From Sphingobacterium sp. UBA5670 (GTDB taxonomy: Bacteria; Bacteroidota; Bacteroidia; Sphingobacteriales; Sphingobacteriaceae): a stretch of 64,000 nucleotides of DNA. Shown piece after piece: positions 24,965 to 33,431 of the stretch. Numbering within the stretch: the first letter of the stretch is position 1; the number at the start of each line of letters is the position of its first letter. Under the pieces are notes generated by a model. The model saw only the letters and a program-made list of their open reading frames with translations, ran no database searches and was not told the origin of the DNA. The translations under genes and the position numbers were made by a program. The stretch covers positions 220,527 through 284,526 of the forward strand of contig NZ_DIIM01000016.1 in assembly GCF_002420705.1 (NCBI RefSeq), written 5' to 3'.

Positions 24965-25876
24965 TTATTTAAAATAATAAAGGGGCTTTTCTCTTCTCAC
25001 TTGAAATAATTGTGCGTTTTTTAATAATTTAACACAATTATTTTGCCAATAGTTGGCGATCCAATTCGAATCCAATGAAGGATTATAATGACTTAGATCA
25101 CTTTTTAAAACAATAGAATCCACCGGTATTCCAATATTCCAAATGCTGATTTTGCCGTAACGTCCCTTATAAGGAGGTATATAACATTTGATAACCTGTA
25201 CACAACTGTCACTAGCGGAATAATTATAGCTGTCGAAATTATCTATTGTTGCGATGCTGATTTTTCGGTAATCCGCATCTATTGCAAAGAGTTCTGAATG
25301 TGTTTCGATTATTTCTCCGCAAATTGAGTTCATGGATTTTTCTTCGTTCCAGAGGTATTGAATGGGGAAACTCTGCTTATAAAATGCGGTTTTACCATTT
25401 ATTTTAACTGTTTTGCTATTGTGATATTCGCCTACCTCAATAAAGTTTTTAACTTTTGGATTAAACAAATAGGTGTGTTCTTGCCATTTCTTGTTCCATA
25501 CAATATCTTTAAAACCGTCATTATTCTGATCGGCAAAAGACAGTCCTGAATTATTGGTCTGATACTCCATATCTCGCATAATAAGATGCCATTGATGATT
25601 GTGCAGTTTTTCAATCTGAAAAAAACAGTTTGAGTCATTCTTAAAGACGGATAATCTATAACACTTATTTGCTATCAAAGTGCAGTCTTGTTCTTTGAGG
25701 TTGTACTCCGAGATTTTCAGGCTATCAATTTCCTGATAGACCAGAAACGAATCTTGTAGGTGCACCTGTTTATTTTGAGAGGTACAACTAAAAAATGCCA
25801 TGGCAAATAGTCCCAGCAACCATAACCAGTGTTGCTTTATTATTTTGGGGCGAGTCTGCTGTTTAAGATAACTCAT
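24965..25876 (-). CDS. Lipoprotein with EF-hand/FG-GAP-like motif, unknown
   Basis: 303 residues. The signal anchor ends at a lipobox AFFS-C (about residue 31), preceded by an unusually long basic N-region; an internal start is possible but no better ATG is evident. DQNNDGFKDIVW is a calcium-binding FG-GAP/VCBS-type loop. The rest is beta-rich and not recognised. Stand-alone gene, 143 bp upstream of the AraC gene. Confidence 0.68.
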   Translation of the reverse strand: MSYLKQQTRPKIIKQHWLWLLGLFAMAFFSCTSQNKQVHLQDSFLVYQEIDSLKISEYNLKEQDCTLIANKCYRLSVFKNDSNCFFQIEKLHNHQWHLIMRDMEYQTNNSGLSFADQNNDGFKDIVWNKKWQEHTYLFNPKVKNFIEVGEYHNSKTVKINGKTAFYKQSFPIQYLWNEEKSMNSICGEIIETHSELFAIDADYRKISIATIDNFDSYNYSASDSCVQVIKCYIPPYKGRYGKISIWNIGIPVDSIVLKSDLSHYNPSLDSNWIANYWQNNCVKLLKNAQLFQVRREKPLYYFK

Positions 25877-26034
25877 GCGAATTTAAGTTTGTCGTTAGGT
25901 TTTATTGATCGAAGGATTAAGTTTCTATTTTAATCATTTGTTAACAGCGATAAGAGGTGATTTAAGATTAGTCGAGTTGCTAATTATTTATTATGAAGTG
26001 GCTTTTTGTTATTATGTTTAAAATGGTGTCATCG

Positions 26035-27156
26035 CTACGGTTGGCTTCTCGTATAAGAGTTTGCGCTCAGGTCGGCCATTGAGAGCGTTTTTAGAAGTTC
26101 TCTCGCCGCTGCGCCTCCAGCACGGTTTGCACCGATAGTTGATGCGGATGGCCCATAACCGACGAGGTGAATTCTAGGTTCTTTAGCGACCATGGTAGCC
26201 AGCCTGCCGGCCATTTGAATACCACCTTGCTCTTCTTTTGGTAGCACGGCATCCAAATGGCTTAAAGAACTTTTAAAGCCTGTGTTCCACAATATAACAT
26301 CGGCCCTTTCTTCTCGTCCGTCCTCCCATTTGATTCCTGTTTTGGTTATTTCTTTAAACATGGGAAAACGTTTAAGTACACCGCGTTTTTCCATTTCCTG
26401 GGTTTCAGCGGAGTAGGGGAGGCCTGTAACGGATACCACTGACAAGGGGGGAAGTCCTTGCCTAACGCGTTCCTCTACCATGGCAACAGCATTGTGTCCT
26501 GCCATGTCATCAAATGGCCCTTCTCTGAATAGAGGTTGCCGTCGTGTAACCCATGTTGTGGTTGTTATTTGTGAGATTTGATCGAGTAGCTGGATGGCAG
26601 AGATGCCACCACCTACAACAATTACATGTTTGCCTCGAAAATAATCTGCAGTTTTGAAGTCTTTTGTATGGAGCTGTTCTCCCTGAAATAATTCTGCTCC
26701 TGGATATACTGGAATGTAAGGGCTTCCCCAGGTCCCGGTTGCATTAATGATACCAAGAGCAGAGAAAAGTGTTTCTGAGGTATCAATGTGAAATCGATCG
26801 CCATTCTCGTATACCTTTTCTACTTTAACAGGTCGATATACCTGAAGTCCAAATTTCCTTTCATAAAGTTCAAAATAATGGGGAACGGCAGTGTTGGCCT
26901 GCACTTCGGTATCCTTTGTCGTTAAAGTTTCCTCAAACGACATGCCCGGCAAATCGTGTATTTTATTGACAGTGCTTAAGGTGAGTGAGTTCCAGCGAAA
27001 TTGCCAGGCACCGCCAGCGTTGGGGGCTTCATCTAAAATGATGAAATCCTGCCCGATTTTAAGCCCCAGTTTTTTTAAATGATAAGCAGCGGAAAGCCCG
27101 GCCTGACCAGCGCCTATGACTGCAATCTTTGTTTTATAACGAATGTTTTTTAGCAT
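26035..27156 (-). CDS. FAD/NAD(P)-dependent flavin monooxygenase-like oxidoreductase
   Basis: About 373 residues from the ATG at 27156 (MLKNIRYKTKIAVIGAGQAG); the longer reading from 27198 overlaps the neighbouring gene. FAD loop IGAGQAGLSAAYHL, second dinucleotide loop VIVVGGGISAIQLLDQI, and ILWNTGFK near residue 300 are typical of CzcO/YUCCA-like flavin monooxygenases. With this start it follows the luciferase-like monooxygenase by 13 bp, so both are in one operon, which suggests joint oxidation of an organic compound. Substrate unknown. Confidence 0.87.
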   Translation of the reverse strand: MLKNIRYKTKIAVIGAGQAGLSAAYHLKKLGLKIGQDFIILDEAPNAGGAWQFRWNSLTLSTVNKIHDLPGMSFEETLTTKDTEVQANTAVPHYFELYERKFGLQVYRPVKVEKVYENGDRFHIDTSETLFSALGIINATGTWGSPYIPVYPGAELFQGEQLHTKDFKTADYFRGKHVIVVGGGISAIQLLDQISQITTTTWVTRRQPLFREGPFDDMAGHNAVAMVEERVRQGLPPLSVVSVTGLPYSAETQEMEKRGVLKRFPMFKEITKTGIKWEDGREERADVILWNTGFKSSLSHLDAVLPKEEQGGIQMAGRLATMVAKEPRIHLVGYGPSASTIGANRAGGAAARELLKTLSMADLSANSYTRSQP

Positions 27157-27169
27157 AAATACTGCAGAA

Positions 27170-28192
27170 TTAGCGCCAACCAAGTTCAGGAGCCACATGT
27201 TCCAGGATAGCGGAGAGAATATGAACGTTGTAATCTACTCCTAAAGTATTCGGAATGGTCAAAAGCAGTGTGTCCGCTTCCTGTATGGCTTCGTCCTGTG
27301 CTAATTCTTTAACGAGTTGATCTGGCTCAGCAGCATAGCTTCGACCAAAAATGGCTCTTTTATCTGACTCAATAAGGCCAATTTTATCCGATTTGTCCGC
27401 TTCTTGCCCAAAGTAATAGCGATCTAAATCGTCTACCAAAGCAAAAATGGATCGGCTGACTGAAACTCTAGGCTCTCCCGGGTGTCCGGCTTCCTTCCAG
27501 GCTTCTTTGTATAACCGAATCTGTTCTGCTTGCTGAATATGAAAGGGTTTGCCATTTTCATCATACTTCAAGGTAGAACTTTGAAGATTCATTCTATTGT
27601 GAGCAGCCCATACAGCAGTGGCATTGGATGCTGCTCCCCACCATATGCGATCTCGTAATCCTTCCGAATGAGGTTCTAGCCTCAATAAGCCCGGGGGATT
27701 TGGGAACATTGGGTAAGGATTTGGCTCGGCGAAACCAATACCATTTAGTTTTTCTAAAAACTCCAATGCTTTCTTCCTGCCCATCTCGGCATCTGTCTCT
27801 CCTTCCGCTAGATTGTATCCAAAATAACGCCAGCCATCTATTACCTGTTCGGGTGAGCCACGACTGATCCCCAATTGCAATCTGCCACCTGAAATTAAGT
27901 CGGCAGCTCCCGCGTCCTCGACCATATAAAGCGGGTTTTCATAACGCATGTCGATTACACCGGTTCCAATCTCGATTTTAGAGGTTTTGGCTCCAATGGC
28001 CGATAATAATGGGAAAGGGGAGGCTAACTGATTGGCAAAATGGTGTACACGGAAATAAGCGCCGTCCAATCCGATTTCTTCGGCTGCTACCGCTAAATCT
28101 ATTGATTGCAGCAAGGTGTCACTTGCTGTCTGCGTACTGTATGCAGGGTGTTTGGACCAATGTCCAAAAGATAAAAATCCTAGTTTTTTCAT
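27170..28192 (-). CDS. Luciferase-like (LLM) flavin-dependent monooxygenase
   Basis: 340 residues with the bacterial luciferase TIM-barrel pattern: LGFLSFGHW at the start, EEIGLDGAYFRVHHF, then SKIEIGTGVIDMRYENPLYM and the SGGRLQLGISRGSPEQ block of class 1 LLM enzymes. It uses reduced FMN supplied by a separate reductase; none is adjacent. First gene of a two-gene unit with the FAD monooxygenase. Nothing in the sequence fixes the substrate. Confidence 0.9.
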   Translation of the reverse strand: MKKLGFLSFGHWSKHPAYSTQTASDTLLQSIDLAVAAEEIGLDGAYFRVHHFANQLASPFPLLSAIGAKTSKIEIGTGVIDMRYENPLYMVEDAGAADLISGGRLQLGISRGSPEQVIDGWRYFGYNLAEGETDAEMGRKKALEFLEKLNGIGFAEPNPYPMFPNPPGLLRLEPHSEGLRDRIWWGAASNATAVWAAHNRMNLQSSTLKYDENGKPFHIQQAEQIRLYKEAWKEAGHPGEPRVSVSRSIFALVDDLDRYYFGQEADKSDKIGLIESDKRAIFGRSYAAEPDQLVKELAQDEAIQEADTLLLTIPNTLGVDYNVHILSAILEHVAPELGWR

Positions 28193-28370
28193 AAATCACA
28201 ATGCGATTTGATGTCAATCAAATTTAACAAATGTTGCGGTAATCTCAGTAATATAGATTGTCCGGTGGGTGTAAATAATATCGGATTTGAACTAATTTGC
28301 CAAATGACAAGTAAGCTGTATTTCAAAAAAGGTAAATTTGTGTATTACGTAATTAAATAAGTGATTGAGG

Positions 28371-28967
28371 ATGGATTTTTCGGATAAATTATTAAAACAG
28401 ATTGAGTTCATTAAGGAGATCGATAAGATTAAATATATTCAGCGAAAAACAAAGCTTTTCAATAGCGATCGACCCGAAAATGATGCCGAACACAGTTGGC
28501 ATCTAGCAGTAATGGCCATGGTACTTTCAGAACATGCAAATCAATCGGTAGATTTACTGAAGGTGATCAAGATGGTATTAATACACGATATTGTTGAAAT
28601 TGATGCTGGTGATACCTTTATCTATGATACTGAGAAAAATCATACAAATACAGAGGTAGAACGTTTGGCGGCTCAGCGGATATTTGGAATTCTGCCAGCT
28701 GAGCAGGCTGAAGAACTTATCGCCTTATGGGAAGAATTCGAAGCTGGGCAGACTCACGATGCGCAGTTTGCACGCGCCATGGATCGGTTGGAGCCGCTAT
28801 TGCAGAATAGTTCTAATAACGGTGGAACCTGGAATGAACCTGGTGTAAATTATGAAAAGGTTTATGCAAAGAAATCTGTCATTAAAGACGGTTCGGCAGT
28901 ACTCTGGGGATATGCTGAAAAATTGATCGATATGGGAGTGATGCGGGGGATTCTTAAAAAGGATTAA
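28371..28967 (+). CDS. HD-domain phosphohydrolase (YfbR/HDDC2-like 5'-nucleotidase)
   Basis: 198 residues from the ATG at 28371 (MDFSDKLLKQIEFIKEIDKI). The HD motifs are AEHSWHLAVMAM (His), LIHDIVEIDAGDT (HD plus E) and FARAMDRLEPLLQN (Asp), matching the HDDC2/YfbR group that dephosphorylates deoxynucleoside monophosphates using a divalent metal. Cytoplasmic. It is divergent from the LLM operon and stands alone. Confidence 0.88.
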   Translation: MDFSDKLLKQIEFIKEIDKIKYIQRKTKLFNSDRPENDAEHSWHLAVMAMVLSEHANQSVDLLKVIKMVLIHDIVEIDAGDTFIYDTEKNHTNTEVERLAAQRIFGILPAEQAEELIALWEEFEAGQTHDAQFARAMDRLEPLLQNSSNNGGTWNEPGVNYEKVYAKKSVIKDGSAVLWGYAEKLIDMGVMRGILKKD

Positions 28968-29009
28968 GAGGTAATCCCGTATTCCGTAATAAGCCTGTCG
29001 AATGTGTAT

Positions 29010-29165
29010 GTGATAAAAATAGCAGCACGGAAGCTTATTGTTTCAACAGTAGATGCGGAGATTATTCTTCTCGCTTACCTGGAAGAAGGCCGCTCTAACT
29101 ATTTTTCGCATCGTCAAGATATTAAAACATGTTTTAAATATATGGTTGATCGGAAATTTAAATGA
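29010..29165 (+). CDS. Possible small protein, unsupported by homology
   Basis: A GTG-initiated frame of 51 residues (start VIKIAARKLIV, end YMVDRKFK) with ordinary amino-acid composition for the neighbourhood. No family recognised and no clear ribosome-binding site; it may be a gene remnant. It is the only open frame I see in the gap 28968-29317. Confidence 0.25.
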   Translation: MIKIAARKLIVSTVDAEIILLAYLEEGRSNYFSHRQDIKTCFKYMVDRKFK

Positions 29166-29317
29166 ATCCTTGTACGTAAGCATTAATAGTCATAAGATAT
29201 CGGTTAATGGATAAAAGTGTGTTGTTTACCGGTTGAAATTGTTCTTTCGCCGAAAAACTGTGGTGTTTTAAAATTTGTTTCTTGAAATTGGATTGATAAA
29301 CTATTCAATTTTTATTT

Positions 29318-29536
29318 ATGATACACTTCTTTAATTCATTAGCAATTTTAACTGTAGTAGGAGTGAGTACTTTCTTGAGCGGATTAAAACTCGAAGAAGA
29401 GGCGGCTACTACCGTGAATACAAAAATCCAATATAAGTTACAGGTTAATAGCGCGACGAACACCAGTACTCCGCTAGAAAGAACGCCGCAGGATGAAATC
29501 CAAGGATATAGGGATTCGAAAAATTCAGCTTTGTAA
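29318..29536 (+). CDS. Small exported or membrane protein, unknown
   Basis: 72 residues: hydrophobic N-terminal segment (FFNSLAILTVVGVSTFLSGL), then a polar, Thr/Asn-rich tail ending SKNSAL. It could be a signal-anchored peptide; there is no lipobox. A start ATG is preceded by AT-rich DNA. No family recognised. Confidence 0.45.
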   Translation: MIHFFNSLAILTVVGVSTFLSGLKLEEEAATTVNTKIQYKLQVNSATNTSTPLERTPQDEIQGYRDSKNSAL

Positions 29537-29737
29537 CAGGGTTTTCTTTATTGAAGCTTCCATGAGTGATTTTGAAAAATATATTTTCTAAAATTATTTT
29601 ATTGTTATATAGATTAATTTTCATATATTGAACTATATAGGGAAATTAAGTGGATATGCTATGTTGTCTATCTGTTTCTTTTTTCTATGGCATCCTAGAT
29701 TGTGTAGCCTATATCTTTAAACTTAAAATAGTTTGTT

Positions 29738-29866
29738 ATGAAAAAGAAAAGTTCATCGTGGTTTTTTTATGCCATTCTTGCTATTGTCATTTGTGTATTT
29801 CTATTGCTCAATCTACCTGAGCTTATTCAGGGATTTATGAACAGTTACAATTTGGTCGTTAAATAG
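29738..29866 (+). CDS. 42-residue single-helix membrane protein
   Basis: MKKKSSSWFFYAILAIVIC starts a single transmembrane helix, followed by LPELIQGFMNSYNLVVK. The basic N-terminus and one hydrophobic span are typical of small bitopic proteins often missed in annotation. It is the only coding candidate I support in the gap 29537-30023. Confidence 0.5.
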   Translation: MKKKSSSWFFYAILAIVICVFLLLNLPELIQGFMNSYNLVVK

Positions 29867-30023
29867 CAAGCGGGTATTTACCGCTTAATCCCATATATTC
29901 ACCGATTTTTTTATTGTGTTTATCTAAACTTTGTAGTCGTTGTTCGAATCATATTGTAGTTTAGGATCAGTAAATGGAATTGGACTAGCACAATATATCT
30001 TGAACAGAATTTAATCAGATCTA

Positions 30024-30245
30024 ATGAAACGAGTCGAAATATTTAAAACCAATGTTTATCGAATGAAAGACGCACAGCGGATCATTGCAACTCTTGTCAG
30101 CTTGTTTTCTTCTTATAAAATTAACTTCGATCTTGACGATGAGGAGTGTATTCTCCGAGTGGAATCTTCGCAATTGGAAATCGAGACCAACAGCATCATT
30201 AGAAAGATGTTTGAGTGGGGCTATCGATGTGAAAGAATCGTCTAA
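30024..30245 (+). CDS. Small conserved Bacteroidota protein (ferredoxin-like fold)
   Basis: 73 residues: EIFKTNVYRMKDAQRIIATL, then NFDLDDEECILRVE and a C-terminal IIRKMFEWGYRCERI. The beta-alpha-beta-beta-alpha-beta pattern resembles heavy-metal-associated/ACT-sized domains, and I recall similar short proteins in Bacteroidota, but there is no CxxC metal motif. Function unknown. Stand-alone. Confidence 0.7.
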   Translation: MKRVEIFKTNVYRMKDAQRIIATLVSLFSSYKINFDLDDEECILRVESSQLEIETNSIIRKMFEWGYRCERIV

Positions 30246-30382
30246 CCACTCGCTAAAAATAAAAACCTATCGATTATATTTATTTTCATTGTAAATTCAC
30301 GGCTGTGATTTGCTAAACGTTGCTATCTATCAACTTTAAAGTTGGTATGTCAGATAGCTGACGATTCCAAAAGATTAATCAC

Positions 30383-31273
30383 ATGTCCATTATGAAAGCA
30401 AAAAATATCAATATGATAGGTAATAGAATGCTCCTTTTTTTTATACTCCTTATTTTTAACGCAGCTTGTTTTGCACAAAAAGGAGTGCCATTATCAATAG
30501 GTATTTCAGAAATATTGCATTCAAATGTTTTGGGGGAAGATCGAACGATCAATATTTGTCTGCCGGATAATTATAATCCAGATGATTCTATTCGCTATCC
30601 AATTGTATATGTTCTCGATGGCGGAGTTGATGAAGATTTCTTCCATATTGCAGGTATTGTACGTTTTAGTACACAACCCTGGATCGACAGATTTCCTCAA
30701 AGCATTGTTGTTGGAATAGGAGGAAACACACGAAGAAGAGATTTTACCTTTCCTGTTGAAAATACAGATTTTATAGAAAAGGAAGGCTTTCAAAAAGCTA
30801 GTTTTCCTACTTATGGCGGTTCTGAAAAATATAGGGCATTCTTAAAAAATGAATTGATTCCTTACCTAAGTGGCAATTATAAATCGAACGGAAAACAGAC
30901 GTTAATCGGAGAATCACTAGCTGGACTTTTTTCCGTAGAAATATTACTGAAACAACCTGAACTATTTGATGATTATATTATTATCAGTCCAAGTTTGTGG
31001 TGGGGAGAAGAGTCTTTATCGAAGAATGCGGAGAAGTTTCTGCAAACTAATTTGAAAAAAAATATAAAGGTTTACCTCGGTATCCCCAACAAGGAAGAAG
31101 ACATAAGAATGTATGATGAGGCTATAGCGTTATCTGAGGTTCTTAAACGAAATAATAAGACTCATTTTGTATTTGATTACATACCTGATGAATTGCATTC
31201 AACAGTAATACATCAAGCTGTCTACAATGCTTTTAAGAAGCTGTATCCAAAAACTGTCTATTCAAAGGAGTAG
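30383..31273 (+). CDS. Secreted esterase of the enterochelin esterase/esterase D type
   Basis: 296 residues of the alpha/beta-hydrolase Fes/IroE-like esterase group. A signal peptide ends near ACFAQ. YPIVYVLDGG is the oxyanion strand, GESLAGLFSVE holds the nucleophile serine, SPSLWWGEE is the family block after it, and ELHSTV holds the catalytic histidine. The start is uncertain among ATGs at 30383, 30392 and 30413. It may hydrolyse siderophore or acyl esters in the periplasm; the iron operon is 20 kb away, so no direct link is shown. Confidence 0.87.
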   Translation: MSIMKAKNINMIGNRMLLFFILLIFNAACFAQKGVPLSIGISEILHSNVLGEDRTINICLPDNYNPDDSIRYPIVYVLDGGVDEDFFHIAGIVRFSTQPWIDRFPQSIVVGIGGNTRRRDFTFPVENTDFIEKEGFQKASFPTYGGSEKYRAFLKNELIPYLSGNYKSNGKQTLIGESLAGLFSVEILLKQPELFDDYIIISPSLWWGEESLSKNAEKFLQTNLKKNIKVYLGIPNKEEDIRMYDEAIALSEVLKRNNKTHFVFDYIPDELHSTVIHQAVYNAFKKLYPKTVYSKE

Positions 31274-31295
31274 TCTGGCTATACGGTGTTTAATT

Positions 31296-31832
31296 TCATT
31301 TTACACTTAGCTGTACTTCGTTGTTCCACTCTTCTTCCAAAACTGACATGAATAGTTTATCGTGAAATTGATTGTCTCTAAAACAGGCTTCACGCATTCT
31401 CCCTTCGAGTTTAAAGCCTGCATTTTGATAGGCTTTTATTGCAGCATAATTTGGTTCCGATACAGTGAGCATGATCCTGTGGAGCCCTAGTTCCTCAAAT
31501 CCCATACCGAGGATTAATCTAGTGACTTCTGAACCTATTCCTTTTCCCCACTCTTGACGATCTCCTATAAAGATAAAATACTCGCCCGATCTATTTGCTT
31601 TGGAAATATTGCAAATGCCGGCATAGCCTATCAATCTATTTGAGTCGTTGAGGAAAATTCCCCGGTTAAAATTAGTTAAGTCATTGATAACCGAATGAAA
31701 CCAATGGTCGATTTGATTCTTTGTGTGCAATGATTGAAAAAGTGAAAGCGAATATTTAATAGACATATCATCATTGATCCATTCATAAAATGGTGAGACA
31801 TCGTTAAGAGAGAGTGGTTTTAAGTTGATCAT
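31296..31832 (-). CDS. GNAT N-acetyltransferase (RimJ/RimL type)
   Basis: 178 residues with the full GNAT layout: N-terminal LSLNDVSPFYEWINDD, central IGYAGICNI and GEYFIFIGDRQEWGKGIGSE (acetyl-CoA pyrophosphate loop Q-x-x-G-x-G/S), and LHRIMLTVSEPNYAAIKAYQ followed by AGFKLEGRMRE. It transfers acetyl groups from acetyl-CoA to an amine, possibly a protein N-terminus or a small molecule. Convergent with the esterase gene. Confidence 0.9.
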   Translation of the reverse strand: MINLKPLSLNDVSPFYEWINDDMSIKYSLSLFQSLHTKNQIDHWFHSVINDLTNFNRGIFLNDSNRLIGYAGICNISKANRSGEYFIFIGDRQEWGKGIGSEVTRLILGMGFEELGLHRIMLTVSEPNYAAIKAYQNAGFKLEGRMREACFRDNQFHDKLFMSVLEEEWNNEVQLSVK

Positions 31833-32011
31833 TATTTAATACTTTGTGTATCTGAAATTGTTATATCAATCCTCTAATTAATGATTAGGTTTCCTGAATT
31901 ATACCACAATTAATAGAATTTTAATAAAATAAATAAAGGATATAGTGCCCTAACTTCGTTTCACCAGCTATGAATTTGTCTGCTGTTCTCATTAGCGATA
32001 AGCAATATCGC

Positions 32012-33178
32012 TTATTTTAACGGTTTGATGACCACCTGATCGACCATTTTTCCTTGCTGGTCGAGAATTCTAAAAATTCCTTTTTCATCATTTAAATCCA
32101 CGCGTAGCACATTATTGTTGGAGTTCACAATAATTGGAAATTGTACGCTATTTGTTGCTTCCTTGATAATGTGTTTGTGTAAATGACCCGAGAGCATGAT
32201 CTGTGCTCCTGCCTTATTGAGGATGGGAACAAATTTCTCCAAAATTTCTTGTTCCCCATGCCAACCGCCAAAAGGGGGCATATGACAGATTACGATCTTA
32301 TATTTGGCATCTTTAAATGAGGGGTCTTCAACAGCTTGGGCCAACCAGCTTGCCTGTTCGCTTCTATAATTATCCATATCCACAATACCACTATATTCTA
32401 TATCGTTGTCGGGTTTATCTTCGCCGCAATCTAATACGATAAAACCGGTATCCCCATGTTTAAATTGATAATATAGTTCACCTGTTGGTGTTGGAAAATA
32501 TTTGGGATAATCAATGGCAAAAGGCCCCCGTGTTTCATGATTTCCTCTTGAATAAAACATTGGTTTTTCGCTGGCAAACTTTTTAATGGCGGTATCCATA
32601 AACCCTTCGTACATTTGTGTTTCACTTAATAGATTGCTAACCATATCACCGTTGAATACCACAAAGTCACTTGTCTTAAGGTCGCCGATATCCAATAGCT
32701 TATCGAGAACCTCATTGCGTTCGTGAATATCATTAACTACCGTAAAATGGGTCGATTTGGCCTTGCCAAAGGTTTGGAAAAAAAGAGGTGCCTTTTGATA
32801 GACATCACTGGCCACGACCCTTCCATATTGGACATTCACTCCAACATGTTTGAGAACTTCTTGACTATATACACGATATCTATAGCGTGTTCCAGGATTT
32901 AAGTTGGTCAATGTAACTTGATGCAGCGTACCTACTTTTTTAAAACCATAAGCAGCCGCGTAATATTTGGGTCTTTCCTTAAAGTAAAAGTGACTGGAGT
33001 CATCTGGAGCCAGTTCGACCCAACCCGTCGCGGGCCTGTCTGTCGTCCAAATAATGGAAACAGATTGCTCCGTCAAACCTTGAATAAAGGGGAGATGGTT
33101 TATTTTTATTGCATCCTGTCCAATTGCGATAAAACAATTGAAACAGCACAATAAAATGAAGAACAGCATTTTTTTCAT
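32012..33178 (-). CDS. Secreted metallophosphoesterase with N-terminal Fn3-like domain
   Basis: About 388 residues from the ATG at 33178 (MKKMLFFILLCCFNCFIAIG), chosen because the signal peptide then starts at residue 1. After an immunoglobulin/Fn3-like purple-acid-phosphatase N-domain (SVSIIWTTDRPATGWVEL, LTNLNPGTRYRYRV) come the metal blocks NDIHERN, VFNGDMV, YSRGNHETRG, ICHMPPFGG and LSGHLHKH. Exported phosphomonoesterase or phosphodiesterase. It is divergent from the SusC operon and may share its regulatory region. Confidence 0.87.
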   Translation of the reverse strand: MKKMLFFILLCCFNCFIAIGQDAIKINHLPFIQGLTEQSVSIIWTTDRPATGWVELAPDDSSHFYFKERPKYYAAAYGFKKVGTLHQVTLTNLNPGTRYRYRVYSQEVLKHVGVNVQYGRVVASDVYQKAPLFFQTFGKAKSTHFTVVNDIHERNEVLDKLLDIGDLKTSDFVVFNGDMVSNLLSETQMYEGFMDTAIKKFASEKPMFYSRGNHETRGPFAIDYPKYFPTPTGELYYQFKHGDTGFIVLDCGEDKPDNDIEYSGIVDMDNYRSEQASWLAQAVEDPSFKDAKYKIVICHMPPFGGWHGEQEILEKFVPILNKAGAQIMLSGHLHKHIIKEATNSVQFPIIVNSNNNVLRVDLNDEKGIFRILDQQGKMVDQVVIKPLK

Positions 33179-33376
33179 CTTAATACCTTGATCAGTGACG
33201 GATTTTGCAATGTGCATAGGTTTTTTCTCGGTCTAAAGAAACAAAATTGATATTAAAATTAGATAAAAATGCTATTAATTCAAAATGAAGCCTCCTCAAA
33301 ATCATAAGTTGTATCGTTTTTGTTTTTTTTGCTAAAAAAGTGCTGTAAACTGGTAATTATTAAGAAAATGGGACCT

Positions 33377-33396
33377 GTGTTTGACACTTATATTTG
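33377..33396 (+). promoter_or_regulatory. Candidate -7 element upstream of the SusC gene
   Basis: TATATTTG at 33389-33396 fits the Bacteroidota TAnnTTTG -7 box and lies 36 bp before the susC-like ATG. No convincing TTTG -33 box is at the right distance, so the call is tentative. Confidence 0.35.
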
Positions 33397-33431
33397 GGAT
33401 AACCTAAGTAAGAGCACCTAATCAAACACAA

